Positions 34,176 to 44,550 of a DNA stretch of 64,000 nucleotides are shown one piece after another. The position numbers and the translations under genes were made by a program. The notes below the pieces were generated by a model. The model ran no database searches. It worked only from the letters and a program-made list of their open reading frames with translations, and had not been told where the DNA came from. Origin of the DNA: Asterella californica (Eukaryota; Streptophyta; Marchantiopsida; Marchantiales; Aytoniaceae). Position 1 is the first letter of the stretch. The number at the start of each line of letters is the position of its first letter. The stretch is from the NCBI GenBank assembly GCA_036924285.1, contig JAYKYS010000012.1:13268001-13332000 (forward strand), written 5' to 3'.

Positions 34176-34797
34176 TCGAACCTCAAGCGCACGGAATTAC
34201 TCGATCACGGAATAGATCTCTTTTGAATGAATCTGCACAACCTTATCCATATCCTCCCATCCAATAGACATGATCTCTCGCAAAGGATCCTCCAACCCAT
34301 CCTCTTCATAAACACCAGAAATCCATTCATCCCTTTCTAGCTCACCCAACTCTTTCATCATCAACTCAACATCATGCAAATGTTTTTGTTCTTTTCTCCT
34401 CATCTCTTCTATCTTCTTGTAAATAGCAATCCCACACTCTGAAACCCAACAAACCCTGTACAAAAGACACTATCTCCATCAAGCGAGAGTACCTTCTCCT
34501 ACGCACCACCACGATCTCGCTCTATAGTGGTACTCAACGAAAATCCTTGAACTCTTCACTCACCTTTGGAAGTGGTTTCTGTCTCAAACGATCTCGATTG
34601 CGTTCGTGATTGGACGATATAGTCAAGAATTGTACCGCTCTCTTCCCATCTTCACTTCGGATCCTAGCATAAGCAGATCCATCGTCTAGTACCTTTGTCT
34701 CCATCGGAGTTGCTATGATGAAAGGTTGACCAAGAATGAGCGGGTATGATGTCGCTTCTTGAACAAAGAAGTTTTGCTCGATAGCAACATCACTTAT
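34176..34797 (-). pseudogene. pro: Gypsy gag-protease C-terminal part
   Basis: Minus-strand frames read LPIEAISDVAIEQNFFVQEA, TSYPLILGQPFIIATPMETK and DDGSAYARIRSEDGKR, which fit the end of a gypsy protease (LILGQPF is the usual flap-distal motif). A charged linker follows (KKIEEMRRKEQKHLHD). The upstream active site is absent: homology passes straight into the FTR1 copy 2 flank at about 34797, so the element is 5'-truncated there. Confidence 0.72.
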
Positions 34798-35062
34798 TGC
34801 TTCGATAGGAAGCTCGAGACGCTCACTTCACCCTCATGATCATGGCCTTCAGGTCTGTAACTGGGGAGACTGACTATAAGTTGAGTGCCTTCTGGGTATA
34901 CTCTCATCCTACGCCTGTCTTTAACTTGTGCGATCTGGGATCGACTTAGCAGGGTGTTGTATGTTTCAGCTGCGGGAGGTAAATGTGATTCCTTTGCACT
35001 GACCTGCCCTCTGCTAGATCTCCTCTAGTCCTGTCTATCAGTCGACACCGCAGTCAGGCAAG
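34798..35062 (+). promoter_or_regulatory. 5' flank of FTR1 copy 2, shortened
   Basis: Matches the proximal flank of copies 1, 3 and 4, starting at TTGCTTCGATAGGAAGCTCG. The TATA-like CTATAAG is at 34874-34880, 187 bp before the ATG. The more distal flank seen before copies 1, 3 and 4 is missing, replaced by the gypsy relic. Copies 2 and 4 share the spacing here, unlike copies 1 and 3, which have about 50 extra bases between the box and the gene. Confidence 0.65.
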
Positions 35063-36013
35063 ATGGTGGAAGTATTTAGCGTTCCTGCATTCTTTATTCT
35101 CTTCCGGGAGACGCTGGAGGCGTCCATCATTCTGTCGGTGATGCTGTCGCTGCTGAACAAGGTGGTGCCAGACAGGGCAATGCGCAGGAGTATGCAAAAG
35201 CAAGTCTGGCTTGGGGTAGTGGTTGGGGTGGTCCTGTCTCTGTGCGCCGCAGCTATCTTCCTCTCCCTCTACTACACAGTTGCTAAAGAAGCGTGGGACG
35301 AGTCCGAGGCGCTATGGGAGGGCATTCTGAGCTTGATCGCCGTGGTGCTCATCACATTCATGGCATTCTCCATGATCAGGGTGGACACATGGAAAGCCAA
35401 GTGGGAAAAGAAGCTCACGAAAGTGACGGTCGACAGCGTGGAGAAGTACGGAACGCTGCAGAGCACCAGGAGCAAGTACGCACTTTTCCTGATTCCATTT
35501 ACAGTCGTTCTCCGGGAGGGAGTGGAGGCGGTGATCTTCTTGGGAGGAATCGGGCTCGAAGGATCGGGGACAGCGTACCCGTTGGCGGCCATCACCGGAG
35601 CATTGTGTGGAATCGCCATCGGGTTCGCGCTGTACAAGGGAGGCAACCATGTGGCCTTCAGATGGTTCCTGGGAGCATCGACCGTGTTGCTGTTCTTGAT
35701 CGCAGCTGGTCTCTTCGCATTTGGGGTGCATGAATTCGAGGAGTACACGGAGAATGAGAAGATAGTGTGGAAACTGCACTGCTGCCACCACAATGCCAAT
35801 GGCATCTGGAAGCTTTTGAACGCTGTGGTGGGGTGGCGCGACGAGGCGACAGTGGGTACTTTGACGTCGTACATCGCATACTGGGCCTTCGTGTTGGTTT
35901 CTCTCATTGTCTTGCGTCTCAAGTGGAACAGGGATGCCGAGCGTGAGGCCGCTGAAGCAAGATTGGAAGAAAAAACTCGAGCTCAAGCCGTGGCCTCTGC
36001 TGGCTCAGTATAA
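35063..36013 (+). CDS. FTR1: Ftr1-type high-affinity iron permease, copy 2 (intact)
   Basis: Encodes a 316-residue membrane permease of the Ftr1/EfeU (OFeT) family, which moves Fe(III) produced by a partner ferroxidase across the membrane. About seven membrane segments are visible. RETLE (15-19) in the first and REGVE (151-155) in the fourth are the REXXE iron-binding motifs, both intact. GVHEFEEY (221-228) is another conserved acidic segment. The late CCHH...WKLLNAVVGWRDEAT region and YWAFVLVSLIVLR segment resemble fungal Ftr1 C-terminal sequence (NAILGW...YW). The ORF has no intron and ends in a charged tail. It differs from copy 3 at seven residues, mostly in the tail. The ferroxidase partner is not in the window. 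Confidence 0.95.
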   Translation: MVEVFSVPAFFILFRETLEASIILSVMLSLLNKVVPDRAMRRSMQKQVWLGVVVGVVLSLCAAAIFLSLYYTVAKEAWDESEALWEGILSLIAVVLITFMAFSMIRVDTWKAKWEKKLTKVTVDSVEKYGTLQSTRSKYALFLIPFTVVLREGVEAVIFLGGIGLEGSGTAYPLAAITGALCGIAIGFALYKGGNHVAFRWFLGASTVLLFLIAAGLFAFGVHEFEEYTENEKIVWKLHCCHHNANGIWKLLNAVVGWRDEATVGTLTSYIAYWAFVLVSLIVLRLKWNRDAEREAAEARLEEKTRAQAVASAGSV

Positions 36014-36958
36014 ACGATCACTCTAGGCGTACGTAGTTCGTTCGAATATATCACGTTCCAAGCACAAAATGCTCCACGGTAACAAAAGCACAAAATGCTC
36101 CACGAAAATGTTTATGCAGAATCCATCACCGGTCCCCTCCTACTTGTGCACTTAGGGTGAGTCTCTTTGGACGTACGTTTAATTGCCGGCAGCTGCAGTC
36201 GAATACTGGTTTCATCTCTGCCTGGAGCTGGAGAATTCAGTGGGCACGTCCATTGACTTAATGACGAGCCACAACGTGTTGCTCTGGACCGGAATTTGAC
36301 CTGGATTAAGCTTGGTTCTGGGGTTGCTGAGTGCCGCGGTGCCTGTTAGATCCGGCTTCGGGATGCCGGAATTGTCGAAGGTCAGACTGATTACCTGTGT
36401 ATGCGTTGAAAGGACTGCGCGGTGTAGGTACTGGTCCAGGAACCGAGTCATCGTAGACACTGTCCCCTGCAGGAACGCCAGGAGAAATTAGTGACCATTT
36501 CCCTGCCTAGATTCAAAGATGGGTCACTAGAAAGGAAGAAAATTTAGATTTCAGGGTGAGCTTTCAGCCGACAATAGCTAGGTTTGTCTCAGCGTAAGTT
36601 AAAACCTAGAATTGCGTGAAGCGAGTGTTGCTAGAAGCTTGCAATTGCATCCATCGTGGAATCGCGTTTGGATTCATCCAACTGTATAGTGTGCAGATTC
36701 TCAATAAAATATTGCTGTCATGTAACATTCAACGAAGAGCAGTTCTTGACACTAAGTAGTTTAGACTCCAGGGCTACATGTTGCATGCATCCAGATTGGT
36801 GCTCTCGGATATCTGCAAAGTTAATTTTGTAACTGGACATGCAGATCAAGATAGTCTTGTGAATTTGATGTCTCTGTTTGCCCGTATCTTTTGTTCAAGA
36901 TCAAATCTGTGTGAACTTTTCCCTAAACATCAATATTGATGCTCATCAGTCCGGACTG
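36014..36958 (+). repeat. 3' flank of FTR1 copy 2, collinear part
   Basis: Collinear with DNA after copy 4 (49790-50690) and with the orphan flank starting at 42140: GACACTGTCCCCTGCAGGAA, GACAATAGCTAGGTTTGT, AAATATTGCTGTCATGTAAC, CTACATGTTGCATGCATCCA. Collinearity breaks at about 36950-36983. Confidence 0.85.
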
Positions 36959-36982
36959 GTTACATGGATCGATCCATGTAAC
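36959..36982. repeat. Perfect 24-bp palindrome at an inversion breakpoint
   Basis: GTTACATGGATC is followed directly by its reverse complement with no spacer. A second small palindrome (CAGTCCGGACTG) ends at 36958. The point coincides with the switch from direct to inverted flank homology. Confidence 0.95.
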
Positions 36983-37545
36983 TAACTTAAGTCCATATGA
37001 CTAAACAGAACAGAAAACTCCTTCATTGACGAAGGTGGTTTAAGGACTTGCTGTCACTATCCAAGTTCACCGTAGACTCAACTATGTAGTGCTGAGTTAA
37101 CTGCTTGCTGCTCACGAAAGAGTCGCACACTCATGATCAAGTGTAAAAGAGACAGAACAGCTACCATAGCTCGAGACAATGCATGGTGTACAGCGGGCGG
37201 GGGGGTGAAGGGGGGACAAACTACAGTAGTTTAAAGGCATGTGCAGTTGGGGGATTAGTTCATAAAATATGTCACAAGATTCTGCTGAAGTAGATAATTA
37301 CGTGTAAACACTTTTTAGTGCAGTTAGTCAGTTTGGTTCCTTTATCTGGCGCTTACGTGCAACTGAATGGAAACGTTAAACTTTCGTTGAATGTTTCACG
37401 TTTCATTGACAAGTAATACATTTACGTTTTCCTTTTACCAGAAACCATGTTCACGTTCCACAGTTACGAAGTTGGAAGAGTAGTTTCCAAGTCTCAAGTT
37501 CTCGATCACTCAAAGCTTAGTGAAAAGTTAAACATGTTTAAACAA
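36983..37545 (-). repeat. Inverted distal FTR1 flank segment
   Basis: Reverse complement matches the orphan flank at about 43620-44235 and, in part, the copy 4 flank at about 51240-51575. Landmarks: GAGAACTTGAGA, TTTCTGGTAAA, AAGTTTAACGTTT, CACGTAAGCGCCAG, GAACTAATCCCCCAACTGC, CATGCCTTTAAACTAC and GCAGTTAACTCAGCACTA. The piece between (equivalent to 42690-43620) is absent here. Confidence 0.85.
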
Positions 37546-37640
37546 GACTAACATGTCTAAAAATGTTACAAAACTGATAACTGCACTCCAAGTCTCTCCT
37601 AATATGTAACTTTATCTCCCACAACAAAATAATACCAGCT

Positions 37641-37860
37641 TGTTAGAACAGATAATAGATCAGCCTGTTAGAACTGATAAGAAGAAAAATTTAAACAAAA
37701 ATATCATGAGCTGAAATGTACACAGACAGAAAAGGGCTCAGACTCATGCTACTCTACAAAGAATGATGGGTTAATATACAACTGATACATAACTGTTGTA
37801 AATCTCAAAATGACTTATCTAATTGTTGTCACAATACTCTCAAGGAAAAGTCATGTAACA
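37641..37860 (-). mobile_element. Copia 3' LTR
   Basis: On the minus strand the element reads ...AAAGAAAAAGAAAGAAGAGG (polypurine tract, about 37866-37890), then TGTTACATGAC from 37860 and ending ...AGTTCTAACA at about 37641 or 37667. The TG...CA ends, the purine tract and the adjacent RNase H support a copia LTR of about 200 bp. Confidence 0.65.
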
Positions 37861-38925
37861 AGTCACCTCTTCTTTCTTTTTCTTTAGTCTTTTTACCTTC
37901 CATAGAGTTTAGATGTGACCCTCTAATGATAATTGACACCCTCTTTCACTAGAACATCACTTCTTTCATTCGTAATAAATCTCTAATATATCTAAAATTT
38001 TGTTTTGATAAGGCTTAGGTAAAAATATCAGCTAGTTGATCTTCTGATGGACAAATTTCAGCTTGACTATCTTAGCTTCAATTTTTTTTTGATATGATAT
38101 AACCTTGTCTCCAAACTTTTTGTTCTTTTTTCGATAACCGTGTTGTTAGCCAAGAACATTGCACTCTGATTATCCACATGTAATGCTATAGGTCCAGATA
38201 TCTTTTTTCTCATCTCCAACAGTAAATTCTTTAACCATATCAAGGTTACAGAAAGAGCAATGTATTCAGCTTCTGTTGAAGACCTTGCTACTGTATTTTG
38301 CTTCTTGTTGCTCCAACTGATAATTCTATCAAAACATAAGTGGAAGCATGCACTTGATGTGGATTTTTTGATGCTATTATTTCTAACCCAATCAGTATCA
38401 CTTAAACCATTAAGTTCACTTCTTCTCTCTTAAATATAAGATCCAGATTGATAGTATCTTTCACTTATCTCATAATTATATTTGCAGCAACCCAATGAGA
38501 TCAATTGGGAATGATAAATTGACTTAACCTCCCAACAACATAACAAATATCAAATCTGATGTGGATGAAATATCAGAGCTTATCAATTATCTTTCTGTCA
38601 CAAATATTTTTCATTGACATTTTCAGTAGTAGTTTTCTCAAAACCACTTTCTTGTTCCATAGTTGTTGCTGATGACTTGCCATCTTCACTCTAAAATTTT
38701 CCAAGTATAGACTTTCCGTATGATTGCTAAGAAAAGCATAATACAATCATCCATCTGCCAAATATCCACACGAAGGAAGAATCGTGCTAAACCCAAATCA
38801 AACATCTCAAACCTCTTGCTGAGTTCTCTTTGGAGCAGCTGCACCAACTCTTTATCACTTCTTGAAATTAAGATTTCATCCACACAAGCAAGCAATTTAA
38901 TTCCAGAAGGAAATCACCCTAAGTG
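37861..38925 (-). pseudogene. pol: Copia RT-RNase H fragment
   Basis: Minus-strand reading starts inside the RT catalytic region (LLACVDEILISRSD, where YVDDI is expected), then LQRELSKRFEMFDLGLARFF. After a gap comes the RNase H hallmark ISWSNKKQNTVARSSTEAEY, ALHVDNQSAMFLANN and SEDQLADIFT. Stops interrupt it. The 5' part is missing: at 38925 the DNA becomes the 3' flank of FTR1 copy 3. Confidence 0.88.
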
Positions 38926-39058
38926 CACAAGTTCCAGGCGATCGGTGATGGATTTTGTCTAGTCTTTTCCGTTACCGTCAATCCTTTGGAGAATTTTGTG
39001 CTTTACAATGAACGTGGTATATGCGAATGAACTACGTACGCCTAGAGTGATCTCCCGA

Positions 39059-40009
39059 TTATACTGAGCCAGCAGAGGCCGCGGCTTGAGCCCGAGTTTC
39101 TTCTTCCAATTTTGCTTCAGCGGCCTCACGCTCAGCATCCTTGTTCCACTTGAGACGCAAGACAATGAGAGAAACCAACACGAAGGCCCAGTATGCGATG
39201 TACGACGTCAAAGTACCAACTGTCGCCTCGTCGCGCCACCCCACCACAGCGTTCAAAAGCTTCCAGATGCCATTGTCATTGTGGTGGCAGCAGTGCAGTT
39301 TCCACACCATCTTCTCATTCTCCGTGTACTCCTCGAATTCATGCACCCCAAATGCGAAGAGACCAGCTGCGATCAAGAACAGCAACACGGTCGATGCTCC
39401 CAGGAACCATCTGAAGGCCACATGGTTGCCTCCCTTGTACAGCGCGAACCCGATGGCGATTCCACACAATGCTCCGGTGATGGCCGCCAACGGGTACGCT
39501 GTCCCCGATCCTTCGAGCCCGATTCCTCCCAAGAAGATCACCGCCTCCACTCCCTCCCGGAGAACGACTGTAAATGGAATCAGGAAAAGTGCGTACTTGC
39601 TCCTGGTGCTCTGCAGCGTTCCGTACTTCTCCACGCTGTCGACCGTCACTTTCGTGAGCTTCTTTTCCCACTTGGCTTTCCATGTGTCCACCCTGATCAT
39701 GGAGAATGCCATGAATGTGATGAGCACCACGACGATCAAGCTCAGAATGCCCTCCCATAGCGCCTCGGACTCGTCCCACGCTTCTTTAGCAACTGTGTAG
39801 TAGAGGGAGAGGAAGATAGCTGCGGCGCACAGAGACAGGACCACCCCAACCACTACCCCAAGCCAGACTTGCTTTTGCATACTCCTGCGCATTGCCCTGT
39901 CTGGCACCACCTTGTTCAGCAGCGACAGCATCACCGACAGAATGATGGACGCCTCCAGCGTCTCCCGGAAGAGAATAAAGAATGCAGGAACGCTAAATAC
40001 TTCCACCAT
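39059..40009 (-). CDS. FTR1: Ftr1-type high-affinity iron permease, copy 3 (intact)
   Basis: Intact 316-codon, single-exon Ftr1 permease in opposite orientation to copy 2. It differs from copy 2 by A93V, I234M, A245D, R290K, R300K, K304E and V310A; both REXXE motifs and the GVHEFEEY segment are unchanged, so function should be the same. Its upstream DNA is nearly identical to that of copy 1, not of copy 2. Its 3' flank matches other copies only for ~135 bp (to about 38925) and is then replaced by copia DNA. Native downstream transcription signals may therefore be altered. Confidence 0.95.
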   Translation of the reverse strand: MVEVFSVPAFFILFRETLEASIILSVMLSLLNKVVPDRAMRRSMQKQVWLGVVVGVVLSLCAAAIFLSLYYTVAKEAWDESEALWEGILSLIVVVLITFMAFSMIRVDTWKAKWEKKLTKVTVDSVEKYGTLQSTRSKYALFLIPFTVVLREGVEAVIFLGGIGLEGSGTAYPLAAITGALCGIAIGFALYKGGNHVAFRWFLGASTVLLFLIAAGLFAFGVHEFEEYTENEKMVWKLHCCHHNDNGIWKLLNAVVGWRDEATVGTLTSYIAYWAFVLVSLIVLRLKWNKDAEREAAEAKLEEETRAQAAASAGSV

Positions 40010-40615
40010 CTTGCCTTACTGCGGTGTCGACTGATAAATAGGTCTAGAGCAGATCTAGCAGAGGTCCGAAGGAAATAACAGAAGCAAGTCAATGCAGGGG
40101 AATCACATGTACCTCCTGCGGCTGAAATACGTATGCATGGAAGATACTTGCAATTGGTCTAGCTGGAGTCAAGCAGCTATTCTCATGGTAGGTAAGTCGA
40201 TCCCAGAAGACAGGATGAGAGTGTACCCAGAAGGCACTCAACTTATAGACACTCTTTGGCCCGAAGACCTGCGGGGTCAGCGAGGGTGAAGTGATCCTCT
40301 CGAGTTGCTATCTGAGTAACGCCACGGAGTTCGTATGTGGGCTCGAAGCAGGACTAAGCTCGGCACGCAGCTCGCATGCTGCTACAGTAGGCGTTAGCTG
40401 ATATCCATGTGTCTACTGCAAGAAAGAATTTCGACCATTCCAGCCAAGTATTGCCTCTATACCCCAACAGCATCTTAAAGGACGGTCCGTACTTCAAACT
40501 AGACCGAGTTGGATGTGGTATTGGATGTACACCGCGTTGAACATTGTTCTCCAGTGCCAAAACGTATATCTAGTCAACGCTACCACTAGAATAAAAAGCG
40601 GTAGAGAGTAAATCC
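40010..40615 (-). promoter_or_regulatory. 5' flank of FTR1 copy 3
   Basis: Nearly identical, as reverse complement, to 1-710 before copy 1, apart from about 105 bp missing near 40585. A TATA-like box (CTATAAG on the minus strand) is at 40242-40248, about 236 bp before the ATG. Because copy 1 is broken, this is the intact representative of that promoter type. Confidence 0.65.
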
Positions 40616-40639
40616 TATCTTTGGGTGTGTCTTGTAGCC

Positions 40640-41560
40640 AACGTCATAGATGACGTACACGGAAATGAACTTAAGGATAAGAGAGTTATTTCGCCGGTTC
40701 TCGAGAGGGTCAGTTCCTTAGCTCAAGTGGTGATGGTAACGCCACGAGAGAGTCTGCAGTTGGCCGCCAGAAGTTCATCTAAGTCAGGCAATGAAGAGTC
40801 GCCATTTATCATAATTGATATTACTGTCGCTTGTCACATGAACAACTCGAAAAAACTGTTTTATTTTAAAACTATTTGTACAATAGTGAACAAATGTACA
40901 CTGAGTCATTTTATCTCCGACTTGATAAATTTTTATTGTTTCTCCTTCGAGAACATCATTCTTATATCTCACATCCGCTCGTTCATAGAGGAGTGTAGAG
41001 CATTGTGCCCATTTTAGAAGTGTTTTCCCTCTGCAATGTTCGATTCTAGACTATATAGTCTTTGTTTCTTGAGCATTCTCTTGATCATGAGTTTCTTCGC
41101 TAACCAGCATCCATAATCTCAAGTGTGAGTAGTAACATTAGATACTCAGAGAGATCTTGATCAGTAGTACATGTGCAAAAAGATCTTGGTTTACATTTGG
41201 TGAATATCATAGACTTGTTATTGTCACAGTTCATTTCTTGGTGACAAGTTCGATCACCGGTCACTTTTCTGATAGGTACCATTCTTTCGATCTTCTATCT
41301 GATCATGATCTGAGGTAAGTATATTTCCGGATTATTTGTTAAAAGATCGAACTTAACTTTTGAGACGCAATTGCAAGTGCACTGTAGCAATAGGGGGTCT
41401 CAAACTTCAGTCGTATCTCTGCACGTCAATTTTCGTAAGACATGTCACGGTAATACGATATAAACTTTACAGGGTACCTCTTGAAGTACCCTGTAACAAA
41501 CGTATGTCATTTGACGTAAGTCCCATAATTGGACAGTTTATGACAAGTTCAGTTCAAGTT
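40640..41560 (+). pseudogene. Possible copia gag-protease remnant
   Basis: In the plus frame 40625-41017 the segment SPFIIIDITVACHMNNSKKLF resembles the copia protease start (W/F-I-I-D-S-G-A-x-x-HM), with the D-S-G changed. The rest lacks clear motifs. It lies upstream of copia RNase H sequence on the same strand. Moderate to low confidence. Confidence 0.35.
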
Positions 41561-41599
41561 TTGAGAAAAGTTATTCCAGTTTGGCTTAGAGAATTGCCA

Positions 41600-42036
41600 A
41601 CCTGTCAGTACACCATTGACCCCAGGAGAAAAGTTCTCAACTGAAGATTGTCCTGCTACTACTGAAGAGAAGGCGCAATGTGCTTCTTATCCATATCAGA
41701 GTGCAACAGGTTCCATCAATTGGGCTGTCGTCTGCACTTGTCTTGATCTAACCTTTAGCATTAGTGTATTATCTCAATACATGACTAACCCAGGATTAAA
41801 ACACATCACCGTCATAAAGCGCACATTTCGCTATATCAAGGGTACCTTAGACTAGTACTTAGAATACAAGTACTCGCCTCAACCGATTTCTCTATTTGGC
41901 TACACTGATGCTGACTGGGGAGGTCACATCGAGTCACGACGTTCAACTTCTGGAAATTGTTTCATCTACTCACAAGGAGCAATCAGTTGGTCGTCGAAGA
42001 GACAGAAATCTGTTGCACTATCAAGTACTGAAGTAT
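41600..42036 (+). pseudogene. pol: Copia RT end and RNase H fragment
   Basis: Plus-strand frames read YPYQSATGSINWAVVCTCLD, LTFSISVLSQYMTNPGLKH and TFRYIKGTLD. After a stop come LFGYTDADWGGHIESRRSTS and ISWSSKRQKSVALSSTEV, the classic copia post-RT and RNase H sequence. It differs from the fragment at 37861-38925, so two elements are involved. Ends abruptly near 42036, about 100 bp before FTR1-type flank DNA resumes. Confidence 0.88.
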
Positions 42037-42139
42037 AAGTACCTAGCCTTTGGACCTCCTACCTCATTATTCATTTCAGTAAATAAGCTTACTCATACTT
42101 GGTCTCTCTCACATCGATTCTCTCTCTCCTTTTCCTATA

Positions 42140-44240
42140 GGCCAGAATGACTACATGTGTCCGCGCTGAAAGGACCGCGGCAGGAACCAACTCATTGGGG
42201 ACACTGTCCCCTGAAGGAACGCCAAAAGAAATTAGTGATCATTTCCCTGCCTACATTCAAAGATGGGTGACTAGAAGAAGAAACTTTTTATTTTAGGGTG
42301 TCACTGAGCTTTCTGTCGACAATAGCTAGGTTTGTTTCAGCATTCGTTCAAAGATAGAATTCCGTGAAGCGAGTACTGTTGCTATAGAACTTGGCGTTTC
42401 AATTCATCCAACTGTATAGTGTGCAGGTTCTCAGTAAAATATTGCTGTCATGTAACATTCTTCGAAAGAGCAGTTCTGGACACTAAGTAGTTTAGACTGG
42501 CTACATGTTGCATGCATCCAGATTGAGGGTCTCGAATATCTGCGAAGTTATTTCTATAACTGGGCATGGAGATCAAGATAGTCTTGTGAATTTTACATCT
42601 CTGTTTACCCTTTATATTTGGTTCAGAACAAATCTGTACGAACGTTCTCTAAACATCAAATATTGATGATCATCAGTCCATGTACAGTTTCCCGAATTCT
42701 CTCTTCAAATACCATCGATATCTACTATATGAAACTCTATCACAGTACAAAGTGGATGTAACATCCAGTACTTTCGGATGAAATCTTTGCTGCCACTTCT
42801 CTGAACTATCCATTCCGAGACTGTTGGAGATCACAAGAAACTTTCCCATTTGGAGCCCAGCTGAATCCGCGGAGTTGATGATCATGAATTAGACGGAACC
42901 TTACGACGGCCCATATGCGTATATGAATAACATCATGTAGAATTAAAAGAATGTTTTGATTGAAAGTTTAATTTATTACCTAACCCTTCTGTCAAGAGAG
43001 GTTAGATAATACAATAAACTGCTCAATACTTGGGCTGACTCATGAGCAGTGCTGACAAATATATATGCACCCGGATAGAGGAAAACTGAATAATAAATAA
43101 TATTGGCCTTTATACTCACGAAATTATTTGTAAGGTGCATGCCGGAGGTTTTCGTAATGAGGTGCAAGCGTTTGACTTACTGGTTGGACGCAATATTAAG
43201 AGATATTTGACTTGCAAGCGTTCCATTAAAATTATAAGTCTAGATTGATCCGAGAGCTTCATATATTAAACACTCGACACAGTAGTGATTGTATACAAAA
43301 TATTCATTCAAGATAATTTCCCATTATATGTACAAAGGTGCACTGTCTCGGGCTCCATATGCATAGAGTCTTGGCTCTTTTAGTTGTGTCGAGGTCCAAG
43401 GACCGGTACCTGTTCTGTTTTCGGACCTCTTTACGGCTGAGAGCGTGGTACAGTCTGGCCATGGGGACTGTTTGACCACATGTGATGAACATGGACCTTT
43501 ACGGACAGACAGTTCCACGTAACTATGTTATATACATGATAGTTTAGTTGGGACAGTGAGAACACATGCCACGTTGACCACTTATGCAGTTCAATATTAA
43601 TATCCACAAATTTTACAATGTCATGATAAAACTTTGTACACATGTTTAACTTCATTAGCTTTGAGTGACAGAGAACTTGAGATTGAAACTATTCGTCCAC
43701 CTTGAACTTCGTACATGCGGAACGTGAATCTTGTTCTGGTAAACTTAATACGTGAAAGTACTTGTCAGTGATATAGTTTCATCTTAGTTCATACCAACGA
43801 ATGTAAAAGTAAAACCGGCATAGTCTAAAATATTATCGGAACGTTTAACGTTTTTATTCACGTAAGCACCAGGTATGTGAACAAAACTGCCACATCTCTG
43901 AACTAAAAGGTTTTTGTGTTCACACGTAATTCAGTTCAGCAGAACATTATAACTAATCCCGCAACTGCGCATGCCTTTAAACTACGTGGTCATCTGGAAA
44001 GTCCATAGTTTGTTCCCCCTTCCCCCACCTCCATTCATACACCATGGATGGGCTCGCGCTATGGTATTCTTTCGCTTTTCCACGAGAGAATATCATGGCG
44101 CGAGCCCATGATATTCTCTCGTGGGCTCGCGCTATGGTATTCTCCAAGCGCAGGATGCAGTTAACTCAGCACTATATTTGTTGAGTCTTATGTCCTTGGA
44201 TAGCGACAGCAACCACCTTAGTCCCTGAAGGAATTCTATG
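42140..44240 (+). repeat. Orphan FTR1 3' flank
   Basis: Collinear with the DNA after copies 2 and 4 from GTGT..GCGCTGAAAGGACCGCG through GACACTGTCCCCTGAAGGAA and CTACATGTTGCATGCATCCA, then with copy 4 alone through TACCTGTTCTGTTTTCGGACC and CACATGTGATGAACATGGAC, up to CAACTGCGCATGCC. No FTR1 gene precedes it; a copia fragment does. Relative to copy 4 it holds about 370 extra bases at roughly 42940-43310 with no motif. Confidence 0.85.
44050..44143. repeat. Direct-plus-inverted hairpin cluster
   Basis: A 21-bp unit beginning GGGCTCGCGCTATGG occurs at 44050-44070 and again at 44123-44143. Between them lies an inverted version (AGAATATCATGGCGCGAGCCC, about 44087-44107) that pairs with either copy. 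The arms around 44081-44122 (CACGAGAGAATATCATG and its reverse complement) are exact. The homologous place in the copy 2 flank (near 37180) has a single unit. Confidence 0.9.
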
Positions 44241-44294
44241 TTGTCTTTAATTATTAAGGATTTAAGTTTTGGCTGTAATCTCTACATGTTTTTT

Positions 44295-44550
44295 CTCTGT
44301 GATTACTGTTCAGATCTAGATCTAGACACCCTCGATGACTATATATCTACAATTTGGGATCGAATGTGATGTAATATTAATCCCGTTTCTCTCTGAGTAC
44401 TGTTAAGACATCCTCGAGTACTATATATCTATAATTTGGATCGAATGTGATGAAATACTGATCTCGTTTCTCTCTGAGTACTATTCGGACACCTTCCAGT
44501 ACTATATATCTACAACTTAAGATCGAATGTGATGTAATACTTATCCAATT
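44295..44550. repeat. Three tandem copies of ~81-bp unit
   Basis: Units share GTACTATATATCTACAATTT, GATCGAATGTGATGTAATAC and CGTTTCTCTCTGAGTACT. The ACTATATATCT landmark recurs near 44339, 44421 and 44502. No gene is associated. Confidence 0.88.

Noticed and set aside
35272..35986. Long antisense ORFs (up to 224 codons) opposite FTR1 copy 2, with similar ones opposite copies 1, 3 and 4
   Set aside because: They mirror the codon structure of the sense gene, occur in two antisense frames at once and have no independent motif.
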